NCBI GenBank assembly: GCA_910578065.1
Contig: CAJTPB010000003.1
Coordinates: 1 to 64,000 of the forward strand
Origin: an uncultured Christensenella sp.
Lineage (GTDB): Bacteria > Bacillota > Clostridia > Christensenellales > Borkfalkiaceae
Length of the DNA: 64,000 nucleotides
Reading direction: 5' to 3'
Made by a program: the position numbers and the translations under genes. Under the pieces are notes generated by a model, which was not told the DNA's origin, searched no databases, and saw only the letters and a program-made list of their open reading frames with translations. Shown one piece after another: positions 54,019-62,647 of the stretch; position 1 is the stretch's first letter, and each line of letters begins with the position of its first letter.

Positions 54019-57000
54019 ATGAAAAAGAGAAATTTAGCGTTGGCATTAACGACGGCGGCGATGAGCGCTTTCGCGGTTGCGGGTTTATGCGCCTGCGGCG
54101 ACGACGAACCGCAAGCCGATTACGGTCCCGATCAGTTCGTTTATAATCAAGGCATAAACGATTGGACGAAACTCGAATATCCCGATGCCGGTATGAAGAT
54201 GGACGGCAAAGTGGAATCTTCCGAATACGGCGAAAAATATTTGAGCTTTTCCGACGTAAACGGCGTAAACATGAAAGTATATGCGCACATGGGCGAAGAG
54301 GGCGTTTTCTTCGGCTTTCAATCGAACGACAAGCGCGTATATTGCGAAGCGGAACAAGTTTATAACAACACGAGTATCGAAATTCAAGTTGCTCCCTTCG
54401 GAACGGAAAAACTGAACGCAAACGTCATTCAGCTGCGTTTGGGGGCGAACGGCTATGCGGAACAATGGGTAGGACTGCGCGAAAATAACATGCAGTACGA
54501 TTATACAAGAAAGTATATTCCCAGCATGGGCGCGGTAAGCATTAACGGAAAGCTGAACTCTTCCGATTGCGACGGCTATTCGATGGAACTGTATTTGCCC
54601 TATTCTTCTATGAATTTAAGCGAAAAGCCCGAATCGGTGGTATGCACGCCTTCTTTTAACACCAAGGCTTCGGCGGGCGAAGGTCCCCGCGCTACCTGGA
54701 CGATGATGCTCGGCTGCGATTTGTCGCAACCCGCTTCGTGGTATGTGGTAGACGACGGCGGCATGACGACGCAAACGGCGGGCTTCGAAGTAGGCGAAAA
54801 CGGGCTTGTAGAACAAAAAGGCGGATCGAACGAGTTCTACTATTTCGATAGCGTGCCCGTAGAAGCATACTATTTAAAGACAAAACTTTCGCAGAAAGAG
54901 TTTTTAAATAACGATAACTGGCCGAAGTTCGGGCTTGTAAACAAGTCGGAATCGGCGCTCGTGCCCTTCTTGGTAGACGCGGGCAACAGAACGGGCACCG
55001 ATTTTACGGTGGTGAAAGCAGTGCAAAGCACCGCTTCGGGCACCAGTTGGCTTTGGGACGAATCGATTGCTCCTATGAGCGGACGTTGGGCAAACGACTA
55101 TATCAAGGGATATCAAAATCTCGAATTCGAAACAATTTACTGCGAAGGGAACTTGTACTTCGTAATCGACGGCGTGCTGGTTTATTCAGTAAAGAACTTT
55201 GCGGATCCCGCGCAGGGAGCAATTCCCGGACTGATGTGCTTTAACACGGTTGCTGCGTTCGAAAACTGCGTTTACGAAAAAGATACCGCAAAGGTAAAAG
55301 AAGAACTTGCAAAATACGCGCCCAAACATGCGGCGATCGACGGCGATCTTTCCGATTGGGCAAACCTTTCCATCGGCGACGAATTAAATAAAAAAGACGC
55401 GAACAACCACAACGAATTAACGGTGCGCGCGTTCCGCGGCGACGACGGTATTTATATCGCGTACCAAGTTAAGCACGAAACGCTTTGCCCGCTTATCAAG
55501 TGGAGCGAGGGCTGGTGGCGCAATACGAACGTAGAGTTCTTTATCGGAGATAAGCAGTATGCAATGACCCCCGCAGGTTATGGCGGCTATATGGACGCGA
55601 TCTTCACCACGGTAAAAGACGAAAGCGGCGCATATTACAACAGCGTTGCGGAAATTTATATTTCCAACGCTATGCTCGAAAAAGACGGCTTCGACCTTTC
55701 GGAACAGCTTACGGCGGGCTTTGCGTTCAAATCGCCCAGCGGCGACGAAGGTTCGAAATTGAACGGCAACGATTGGTGGTATTTCGGCGGCGAACCCACC
55801 GTATATCAATACCCGATCACGGCGAACGGCATCGGCACGGGAAATGAGGGAGGAGAGCCTCCTATTGAATCTCCGTTTACGTTAGACGGCGACCTCAGCG
55901 ATTGGGAAGCGGAATCCATTAAGTCGGTTACCCTTGTCGGCGCAGGCAATACGTCGCATAAGGGCGCGAAGTGGTATGCTTCGTTGCAGGAAGACGGCTT
56001 ATATCTTGCGGTAGAAGCAAAACACGATGCATTTATTAGCGGAAAACCTTCTTGGTATGATAACACCAATTTCGAGTTCTTCCTCGGAACAGATCGCGTT
56101 CAGCGTTACGTGTATTTCGATAAGGAAGATCACGTTTCTGCAAGCGCGCCCGATATCAAGACGGCGATGAAGAAACTTTCCGTTACCGAAGGGGAAGGCG
56201 TGGCGAAATACCACACTGTGATCGAAGTGTATTTGCCCGCTTCGCACATCAAGAACATGACGCAAGAAGGCATGATCCGCGTAGGTATGGCTTGGAAAAC
56301 CGCAGGCGACGACATTGTGGGCGCAGGCACGAACTGGGGCGGAGATTCCTGGTGGTGCGCATACGGTTCCAATCCCAACAACTTGGAATATATGTTGTAC
56401 GTTACCGAAAGCGGCGCGTATCTGAAAAACGAATATTTGAACCCCGATATGACGTTCGGGAAAGACGGCATTGCGGCGACAACGCTCGCCATCACGTTAG
56501 ACGGCGATGTTTCCGAATGGACGGGAATTAAGACGGTCGGCATTACGGGTACGGATTCCTTTGCGGGCAAGAGCGTAAAATTCTACGGTTCGCTGCAAAC
56601 GACGGGCTTGTACCTTGCGGCAGACGTAACGCACGGAACGTATACGACGGGCAAGGGAGCATGGCACGAAAACACCAACTTCGAGTTCTTCGTAGGCGAA
56701 TTCAGCGGCGGCGGCCCCCGTCAATGTTACGTGTACGCAACGGAAACGGGCTTTAAGGCAAGCAACTCGTATATTCAAGTTGCATCTACAACGAGCGAAG
56801 CGGGCGGTTTCCATCATACGGTTGTGGAAGTATTCATTCCCATAGAGCACCTCGGACCCGATTACGCGATCCAAAACGGCGAGATCCGCGTAGGTATGGC
56901 TTGGAAGACGGGCGGCGACGAAATCAACAACAACGCGTTCGGCGGCAACGAAACGGGCGATTGGTGGCGTCCTGCGGGCACGCACCCCAACAATGCCGAT

Positions 57001-57054
57001 ATGGCGTATGTAGGCGCTGCGGGTATTTCTACCAAAGCGGAGCACAACGCTTAA
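54019..57054 (+). CDS. Large surface lipoprotein with repeated CBM9-like domains
   Basis: A 1011-residue lipoprotein (MKKRNLALALTTAAM, lipobox GLCAC near residue 26). An N-terminal CBM9/DOMON-like domain (about 45-240, with MKMDGKVESSEYG) is followed by a LamG/DUF1080-like jelly roll (about 270-430). Then come three related CBM9-like domains beginning at residues about 440 (IDGDLSDW), 622 (LDGDLSDW) and 827 (LDGDVSEW). Each contains a W-NTN(V/F)EFF motif and an (A/V)E(V/I)(Y/F)I or similar strand. No catalytic motif is seen, so it probably binds glycans at the cell surface for the neighbouring GH43 enzyme. GGAGG lies 8 bases upstream. Confidence 0.8.
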   Translation: MKKRNLALALTTAAMSAFAVAGLCACGDDEPQADYGPDQFVYNQGINDWTKLEYPDAGMKMDGKVESSEYGEKYLSFSDVNGVNMKVYAHMGEEGVFFGFQSNDKRVYCEAEQVYNNTSIEIQVAPFGTEKLNANVIQLRLGANGYAEQWVGLRENNMQYDYTRKYIPSMGAVSINGKLNSSDCDGYSMELYLPYSSMNLSEKPESVVCTPSFNTKASAGEGPRATWTMMLGCDLSQPASWYVVDDGGMTTQTAGFEVGENGLVEQKGGSNEFYYFDSVPVEAYYLKTKLSQKEFLNNDNWPKFGLVNKSESALVPFLVDAGNRTGTDFTVVKAVQSTASGTSWLWDESIAPMSGRWANDYIKGYQNLEFETIYCEGNLYFVIDGVLVYSVKNFADPAQGAIPGLMCFNTVAAFENCVYEKDTAKVKEELAKYAPKHAAIDGDLSDWANLSIGDELNKKDANNHNELTVRAFRGDDGIYIAYQVKHETLCPLIKWSEGWWRNTNVEFFIGDKQYAMTPAGYGGYMDAIFTTVKDESGAYYNSVAEIYISNAMLEKDGFDLSEQLTAGFAFKSPSGDEGSKLNGNDWWYFGGEPTVYQYPITANGIGTGNEGGEPPIESPFTLDGDLSDWEAESIKSVTLVGAGNTSHKGAKWYASLQEDGLYLAVEAKHDAFISGKPSWYDNTNFEFFLGTDRVQRYVYFDKEDHVSASAPDIKTAMKKLSVTEGEGVAKYHTVIEVYLPASHIKNMTQEGMIRVGMAWKTAGDDIVGAGTNWGGDSWWCAYGSNPNNLEYMLYVTESGAYLKNEYLNPDMTFGKDGIAATTLAITLDGDVSEWTGIKTVGITGTDSFAGKSVKFYGSLQTTGLYLAADVTHGTYTTGKGAWHENTNFEFFVGEFSGGGPRQCYVYATETGFKASNSYIQVASTTSEAGGFHHTVVEVFIPIEHLGPDYAIQNGEIRVGMAWKTGGDEINNNAFGGNETGDWWRPAGTHPNNADMAYVGAAGISTKAEHNA

Positions 57055-57096
57055 CAAAAATACGGGGCGAAACAAGCCGTATTAAAAAATAAGGTC

Positions 57097-57126
57097 GGGC
57101 GCATCCCATTTCGGTGCGATGCGCCC
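57097..57126 (+). promoter_or_regulatory. Hairpin between the lipoprotein gene and the cytoplasmic GH43 genes
   Basis: GGGCGCATC pairs with GATGCGCCC across a 12-base loop, followed by TTACTTTAT. A smaller hairpin ATACGG/CCGTAT lies at 57059-57082. They could stop or stabilise part of the transcript, lowering expression of the two genes that follow. Confidence 0.5.
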
Positions 57127-57163
57127 TTACTTTATCGATTTTTTGAAAGAGGATGCGAAAAAT

Positions 57164-58093
57164 ATGAAATTGATTTTTCCCAAACAAGGCGAACCTGCGG
57201 CGCAACCCGATCCGTATATCATCTATGCGGAAGGAAAATATTTTATTTACGCAACGGGCGCCGACGGGGTAGAAGCGTATGTTTCCGACCGTCTTTGTTC
57301 GAATTGGCAGTATCTCGGCGTAGTCTTGCGCGAAGAGGGCATGCAGGAATATTGGGCTCCTTGCGCGATCGAACGCGGCGGCAAGTACTATATGTATTAC
57401 TCGTCTTTCGAAAAAAGCGAAACGGACGTGCACAGGCAGGCGATCAAAGTGGCGATCGGCGACTGTCCGCAAGGACCTTTTCGGTATCACAACACCGTTT
57501 TGCCCGCCTTTGCAATCGATCCGCACGTGGTAAAAAGCGGCGGCGATTATTATATGATCTATTCCGCAAACGATTACGAAAGCGATCGCGCGGGAACGTA
57601 TATCGCAATCGACCGCATGATTGATATGTTTACCGTAGAAGGAAACCCCGTCCGCGTCGTTTTGCCCACGCTCGACGAAGAAATTTTTATGTACGACCGT
57701 TTCCGCAAAGGGCAGAACTGGCACACGATCGAAGGCGGTTTTTACTTTCGCAAGGGCGACGATCACTATTTGACCTATTCGGGCAATTGTTACGAGAACG
57801 AAAAGTATTTCGTCGGTTACGCATACGCGCACAGTACAGAAAGCGATTTGCGCAAAATACCCTTCCGTAAATATCCGAGCGACGATATTTACGCCCCCCT
57901 GCTTGCCAAAAACGGAGAAGAAGAGGGCACGGGGCATAACAGCGTGATCGAAGAAAATGGCGAATATTATATCGTGTACCATGCGCGGGATATCGGCGAT
58001 CGAAAGTCTTACGACACCCGCACGGCGCGCATTTGTCCGTTAAAAGCGGAAGGGGAAAAACTGACCGTGATCAGAAACGGAAAGGAGCAGTAA
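57164..58093 (+). CDS. Cytoplasmic GH43-type glycosidase
   Basis: A 309-residue protein without a signal peptide. GH43 propeller motifs: AAQPDPYIIYAEGKYFIYAT (catalytic base Asp), YWAPCAIERGGKYYMYYS, FAIDPHVVKSGGDYYMIYS (pKa Asp), TIEGGFYFRKGDDHYLTYS (Glu) and GTGHNSVIEENGEYYIVYHA. It should release arabinose or xylose from imported oligosaccharides. The ATG at 57164 follows AAAGAGG; the frame extends 15 codons upstream without a site. Followed at 1 base by another GH43. Confidence 0.88.
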   Translation: MKLIFPKQGEPAAQPDPYIIYAEGKYFIYATGADGVEAYVSDRLCSNWQYLGVVLREEGMQEYWAPCAIERGGKYYMYYSSFEKSETDVHRQAIKVAIGDCPQGPFRYHNTVLPAFAIDPHVVKSGGDYYMIYSANDYESDRAGTYIAIDRMIDMFTVEGNPVRVVLPTLDEEIFMYDRFRKGQNWHTIEGGFYFRKGDDHYLTYSGNCYENEKYFVGYAYAHSTESDLRKIPFRKYPSDDIYAPLLAKNGEEEGTGHNSVIEENGEYYIVYHARDIGDRKSYDTRTARICPLKAEGEKLTVIRNGKEQ

Positions 58094-58094
58094 A

Positions 58095-58973
58095 GTGAAC
58101 TATATCAAGACGAACGTTTCAAATATCGGCGATCCGTTTGTATTGTACGAAAACGGAAGTTATTATATGTATGCGACTTCTTCCGAAAAGGGATTTTTCG
58201 TATACCGCTCCGCCGATTTAACAAATTGGGAAAATTTGGGGCTGTGTTACCGCAAAGAAGAAAGCTGGGGCTTTATGGATTTTTGGGCGCCCGAAGTGAT
58301 CAAGCGCAACGGAAAGTACGTTATGTTCTTTACGGCAAAAAGCCGCGCGCTGAACGCTTTGCGCACGGGGGTGGCGTTTGCCGATTCTCCGCAAGGACCT
58401 TTCCGCGATACGGGCGCGCCGCTGTTCGATTTCGGATACAGCACCATCGACGCAAGCCCTTATTTCGAAGGGGAAACGGGATACCTGTATTACGTGCGCG
58501 ATTGCAGCGATAACGTAATAAACGGAACGCACACTTCGCAAATTTACGTTACCCGTTTAAGCGGCGATTTAACCTCGGTGCAGGGCGCGGGAAGAATGAT
58601 CGCAACGCCCGATCGCCCTTGGGAACAGCGCAATCCCGAATGGCAGTGGAACGAAGGACCTTCGGTATTAAAACAGGGAAATCGGTACTACCTTACCTAT
58701 TCGGTAAACTGTTTCGATTCGCGCGATTACAGCGTGGGGTACGCGGTATCCCATTCCCCCGAAGGGCCTTTTCAAAAGGCGGAAGAAAACCCCATTTTAA
58801 AGTATATCGACGGGGAAATATCCGGCCCCGGGCACAACAGCTTTTTTACCGATAAAGAGGGGAATTTGCGCGCGGCGTTCCACATTCACACCCATTACGA
58901 AAAACCTTCGGGCGACAGAACGGCGTGCATTTGTTCGGTGGCTTTCAAAGACGGAAAACTGAAATTCATATAA
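58095..58973 (+). CDS. Cytoplasmic GH43-type glycosidase
   Basis: A 292-residue protein without a signal peptide. Motifs: IGDPFVLYENGSYYMYATS (base Asp), DFWAPEVIKRNGKYVMFFTA, TIDASPYFEGETGYLYYVRD (pKa Asp), WNEGPSVLKQGNRYYLTYS (Glu) and GPGHNSFFTDKEGNLRAAFH. It resembles the arabinanase/arabinofuranosidase branch and is more similar in motif wording to the secreted enzyme at 52209 than to its neighbour. The start is GTG directly after the previous stop. Last gene of the glycan-use cluster. Confidence 0.9.
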   Translation: MNYIKTNVSNIGDPFVLYENGSYYMYATSSEKGFFVYRSADLTNWENLGLCYRKEESWGFMDFWAPEVIKRNGKYVMFFTAKSRALNALRTGVAFADSPQGPFRDTGAPLFDFGYSTIDASPYFEGETGYLYYVRDCSDNVINGTHTSQIYVTRLSGDLTSVQGAGRMIATPDRPWEQRNPEWQWNEGPSVLKQGNRYYLTYSVNCFDSRDYSVGYAVSHSPEGPFQKAEENPILKYIDGEISGPGHNSFFTDKEGNLRAAFHIHTHYEKPSGDRTACICSVAFKDGKLKFI

Positions 58974-59004
58974 AGAAACGCGGCTTTATAAGCCGCGTTT
59001 CTTT
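58972..59004. terminator. Bidirectional terminator at the end of the glycan-use cluster
   Basis: A 15-bp stem AAAGAAACGCGGCTT/AAGCCGCGTTTCTTT with a 3-base loop. It overlaps the stops of the convergent genes on both sides. Confidence 0.93.
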
Positions 59005-59629
59005 ATACCTGTAAAAATGTGACCGTGTCGCGATCGAATATCACGGATACGCTTTTATCTTTAAAAGTCAAAGTAAAGCCGTTTTGCAGCGTTTGCTTTT
59101 CCCATATGTTTAAATAAAGCAAAACAGATTTTAATTGTTCAGAATCGGTATCGTAAACAACGTCGAAACGGATTGTATCGTTTTCGTATTCTTTATATTT
59201 TCCCGTGCAGAGATAATAGGGGAAGGGAAAGCGAAAAGAAGCGTTTTCAACATAAAATTCACATGAAATATCGTCGATTATTACAAAGTTTTCGTATTGT
59301 TTACTTGTGTTTTCAATAACTCGCAAAGAAAAAACGCCCGGTCTGTTTTGCAACGTAAAAAATCGGCAGTCGGCGACATAAAAAAATTCGGCGCCGCAAT
59401 CGGCAACTTTTTGTACGATGATTTCTTCGCTGTCGTTTGTATAGTAGTCTGCTTTTCCGCAAAGGGATCTGCCGGGCGAATATGCAGGAACCCGTATAGG
59501 CAGCATTATTTTTTTATCGTCGTATATGGAAAGCAAGGATATTTCGTTTACCGCCTGTAATCCCGAGCAAGCGGCGCAAACGGCGCAACACAGCGCTAAT
59601 AGAAAGGGAATAAATTTTTTCATTTTCAT
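59003..59629 (-). CDS. Lipoprotein of unknown function
   Basis: A 208-residue protein with a clear lipoprotein signal (MKMKKFIPFLLALCCAV, lipobox VCAAC near residue 21). The mature part is Tyr/Asp-rich, beta-type, with no motif I know. It lies 18 bases after the DnaD-like gene on the same strand and has AAGGGA before its ATG, so it is probably co-transcribed with that gene, though no functional link is evident. Confidence 0.72.
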   Translation of the reverse strand: MKMKKFIPFLLALCCAVCAACSGLQAVNEISLLSIYDDKKIMLPIRVPAYSPGRSLCGKADYYTNDSEEIIVQKVADCGAEFFYVADCRFFTLQNRPGVFSLRVIENTSKQYENFVIIDDISCEFYVENASFRFPFPYYLCTGKYKEYENDTIRFDVVYDTDSEQLKSVLLYLNIWEKQTLQNGFTLTFKDKSVSVIFDRDTVTFLQV

Positions 59630-59647
59630 ACCGAATTTTCCCTTTAA

Positions 59648-61363
59648 TTATTTATTATAACAATCGCACATTCTGCCGTCGGGTAAAAAGCCCGTATCCG
59701 AACACTTTTTACAGGTATATGCGGGCGTAAAATCTTGTTCGGTCAAATGCAGTCTGTTTAGCGCGCTCGCTCGCTTGGCTCTCTGTTCGGAAAGCGCTTT
59801 TAAAAGATCGGGCATGCTTTCGGGCGAAAATACTTCTGCGCGCGCAAGTTCGATTTCGCCTTTGCGGATCGCCGCTTCCGCCGTGCGGAATGCTTCGTCG
59901 CCGTCTGCAATCGCTTTTGCCCGTTCCGCCCGCTCGTTTGCCTGCGCTTGCAATACGGCGTAATAATGTTCTCTGTCGCTGCGCGCGTCCGCGGCGATCG
60001 CCGATTCGCTTTTGTACGTTTGAAAAGCCGTTTTCGCAGGGGAGGGGGATTGGGCGGGGATCTCTTCCGCGCGGAACACGCCCGTGCGCTTCCATTCGGA
60101 AAGCAGTTTGTTCATATAAGGCAGGGGGGCGGAAGCGTTCGCGCTTCGCTTTGCCGCTTCTAAAATCATATCGTCGGAAAAGTTCCAACACTTCCACGTT
60201 TCCGCCATGTCCAGCGCGGACTGCGTTTTTTTCACCACGCCGCACACCGATTGAATGCTTTGCAGCAGGCGGAACTGCTTGTTTCGTTTTGCGCAGTATT
60301 CCGAAACGCCTTCGTAATCGACAACGCCTTCTGCATACAGCGTATCGATCAGCGCATCCATTTCCGCAAAGCCGTAGCGTAGCTTAAAGCACAGGGCGGC
60401 AAGCAGAAGAAGGCTTTCTTCGTCGTATCCCCGTTCCAGCCATTTTTCGGCGTATTCTTCCGAAAAGGCGCGGGGGTTTTGAATTTTGATCCCCAATTTG
60501 GCGCCCACCTTAAATACGGCGCTTGCAAGTTCTTCCCGCCTTGCAAGGTATTGCTTCGCTTCCGACGCGGTATGCGCATTTTTTTCGTGCAGTTCGGTCA
60601 CTAATTGATCGAGCGTGGCGAGCGTTCCCTTTTTTAAGGCGGAAGCGCACAGGTACACGGCGCGCAGGTCGGTGCCGTAATTCTGCCATTTTTCGAGCAG
60701 GGCGTAATCGTCGTCTTGCGGTTTGCGGAAAATGCCCATCAGCGTAAAAATGCGCGAAAGTTCTTTTTCGTGCGCGTTAAAGTCGGCAAGTTCGCGTTCT
60801 ACCTGCTCATATGTAAATTTGCGCTCTTCGCACAGCTTTTTCGCTTTATTTAATATATGCGCCGAAGTCAGCTTGTCGCCGTCTTTTTTAACGCAGTATT
60901 CCGAAACGAGCAAAAAGGCTTGCTGTTCTATGGGGTTGTTTTCTAAAAATTCGAGAATGCGCTGCATTTCGTACGGCTTAAACGCTTTGCCCGCCTTTTG
61001 CAGCTGTTTGTAAAATTCGCGGTTGAATTCCGCGTATTTTTCCGCGCGCACGGGCTTTGGTTTTCCCACCGCGGAATTTACGGGCAGATACTGCACGTAA
61101 AGCGGCTCGCGCGAAAGAATGTGAACAAGGTCGCATTCTTCCCAAAAGGAAAAAATTTCGATCAGCCGTTCTTTTTCGATTTTCAGCAATTTCGCGCAGG
61201 AATCCCCGTCGAAATCTTCCGCGCATTGGCATAGGTACAAGCCGTATAAATAAACGCGCACGGCGTCGCCGTCCGCTTGCGGCAGGTATTTGGTAATAAA
61301 TTGGTTTTCCACGCTCGTAAACATATTCGCGGAAAATTCTTTTGAAAAGGTGCTGAATGCCAT
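59648..61363 (-). CDS. DnaD/DnaB-like replication initiation protein with a C-terminal zinc motif
   Basis: A 571-residue protein. The N-terminal 110 residues look like a winged-helix replication domain (AFSTFSKEFSANMFTSVENQ, LIEIFSFWEECDLVHILSRE). Central DnaD/DnaB_2-type helical repeats follow (ILEFLENNPIEQQAFLLVSEYCVK, and FTYEQVERELADFNAHEKEL). The C-terminus reads YTCKKCSDTGFLPDGRMCDCYNK, a CxxC...CxC zinc knuckle of the form known in helicase-loader DnaI/DnaC N-termini. It probably loads or remodels the replicative helicase. The ATG at 61363 is chosen; the 52 residues before it in the longer frame are low-quality. Confidence 0.75.
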   Translation of the reverse strand: MAFSTFSKEFSANMFTSVENQFITKYLPQADGDAVRVYLYGLYLCQCAEDFDGDSCAKLLKIEKERLIEIFSFWEECDLVHILSREPLYVQYLPVNSAVGKPKPVRAEKYAEFNREFYKQLQKAGKAFKPYEMQRILEFLENNPIEQQAFLLVSEYCVKKDGDKLTSAHILNKAKKLCEERKFTYEQVERELADFNAHEKELSRIFTLMGIFRKPQDDDYALLEKWQNYGTDLRAVYLCASALKKGTLATLDQLVTELHEKNAHTASEAKQYLARREELASAVFKVGAKLGIKIQNPRAFSEEYAEKWLERGYDEESLLLLAALCFKLRYGFAEMDALIDTLYAEGVVDYEGVSEYCAKRNKQFRLLQSIQSVCGVVKKTQSALDMAETWKCWNFSDDMILEAAKRSANASAPLPYMNKLLSEWKRTGVFRAEEIPAQSPSPAKTAFQTYKSESAIAADARSDREHYYAVLQAQANERAERAKAIADGDEAFRTAEAAIRKGEIELARAEVFSPESMPDLLKALSEQRAKRASALNRLHLTEQDFTPAYTCKKCSDTGFLPDGRMCDCYNK

Positions 61364-61384
61364 TGCGCTACTCCGAGTATCCGC

Positions 61385-61413
61385 TTGCTTTTTTCCGCAA
61401 GCCGTTGTATAAT
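61385..61413 (+). promoter_or_regulatory. Sigma-A promoter for sbcDC
   Basis: TTGCTT (61385-61390), a 17-base spacer and TATAAT (61408-61413), 76 bases before the sbcD ATG. The spacer contains the second half of a GCTTGC/GCAAGC inverted repeat. Confidence 0.75.
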
Positions 61414-61489
61414 AGTATATCATACCGTAAGCGCAAATGCAAAGCCTTTTGCGCGGATTGGAAAATTTTGATTGCTGTACGGCGGAAAA

Positions 61490-62647
61490 ATGAATCTTCT
61501 TCACACTTCCGACTGGCATGTCGGAAAACGGTTAATGGAACGGGAACGCCTTCAAGAGCAGATTGCGGCGCTTGACGAAATCGCATTGCTTTGCGAGCGC
61601 GAAAACGTTTCCGTCGTCCTCGTCGCGGGGGACGTATTCGATACCTATCTGCCCTCGTCCGAGGCGGAGGAGGTATTTTTCCGTGCCGTAAAGAAAATCG
61701 CGGGGGAAAACCGCGCGGTCGTTCTGATAAGTGGCAATCACGACGACGGCGTGCGCCTTTCCGCTTCCGCTCCTCTTGCCGAAGAGCAGGGCATTTATAT
61801 TATAGGCAACAGAAGGCGTCCTTTCCGCACGGGGGGCGATCGCCCCGTACGCGCGGTGGAATCGGGCGAAGGGTATTTGATCTTGCAAAACGAAGCGGGG
61901 GAGCGCGTTTATATCAACGCGCTGCCTTATCCCAACGAAGCGCGCTTCCGCGAAGAAAAGACGGAAGAAACGTATGCGGAAAAAACCGCCCGTTGGATCG
62001 CGGCGGGGGATCGCGCGTATCGCAAAGATATGCCGCACGTTCTGCTCTCGCACCTGTTTGTCGCGGGGGGCAGAACAAGCGAAAGCGAGCGGGATATCGA
62101 TTTGGGCGGGGCGCGCGCGGTGCCTTTGCGCAGTTTGCCCGTTTGCGGCTACGTTGCGCTCGGTCATTTGCACCGCATGCAGAAGCTGGGGGAAAACGTT
62201 TATTACAGCGGATCGCCGCTTGCTTATTCGTTCGACGAAGCGGAAAACGACAACTGCGTGCTGCTGTTAAAAACAAAGGGGGCTGAAATAAGCGAAGTGC
62301 GCCCTATTTCGCTTATTTCCGGCAAAAAGTTGGTGCGCTTGCAGGCGAACGGGGTGCAGAGCGCGCTGGAATTGCTTCCCCGATACGAAAATTGTTTGAT
62401 CGAACTTACGCTGTTTTTAAAAAGCCCGCTTACCACGGCGGAAACGCAATCCCTCCGCGAGTGCAACGAAGGGCTGGTTTCGCTGATCGCGCGCGTCGAA
62501 AGCGCGCAGGGCGAGGGGGAAGCGGTGCGCCGTTCCGCCCTTTCTACCGAACAGCTTTTTACGCAGTTTTATCTTTCCCTTTACGGCAGCGAGCCGGAAG
62601 CGCGGTTAAAAACGGAGTTTCTTTCTCTGTTGGAGGAAAACGCATGA
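61490..62647 (+). CDS. sbcD: Exonuclease SbcD (Mre11-like)
   Basis: A 385-residue nuclease subunit with all phosphodiesterase motifs: HTSDWHVGK (Asp, His), VAGDVFDTYLP, ISGNHDDG, LLSHLFVAGG and LGHLHRMQ. The C-terminal capping domain is at about 280-385. It forms the SbcCD complex that cuts hairpins and DNA ends. The ATG at 61490 lies after GGCGG; the frame extends 6 codons upstream. It overlaps sbcC by 4 bases. Confidence 0.95.
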   Translation: MNLLHTSDWHVGKRLMERERLQEQIAALDEIALLCERENVSVVLVAGDVFDTYLPSSEAEEVFFRAVKKIAGENRAVVLISGNHDDGVRLSASAPLAEEQGIYIIGNRRRPFRTGGDRPVRAVESGEGYLILQNEAGERVYINALPYPNEARFREEKTEETYAEKTARWIAAGDRAYRKDMPHVLLSHLFVAGGRTSESERDIDLGGARAVPLRSLPVCGYVALGHLHRMQKLGENVYYSGSPLAYSFDEAENDNCVLLLKTKGAEISEVRPISLISGKKLVRLQANGVQSALELLPRYENCLIELTLFLKSPLTTAETQSLRECNEGLVSLIARVESAQGEGEAVRRSALSTEQLFTQFYLSLYGSEPEARLKTEFLSLLEENA

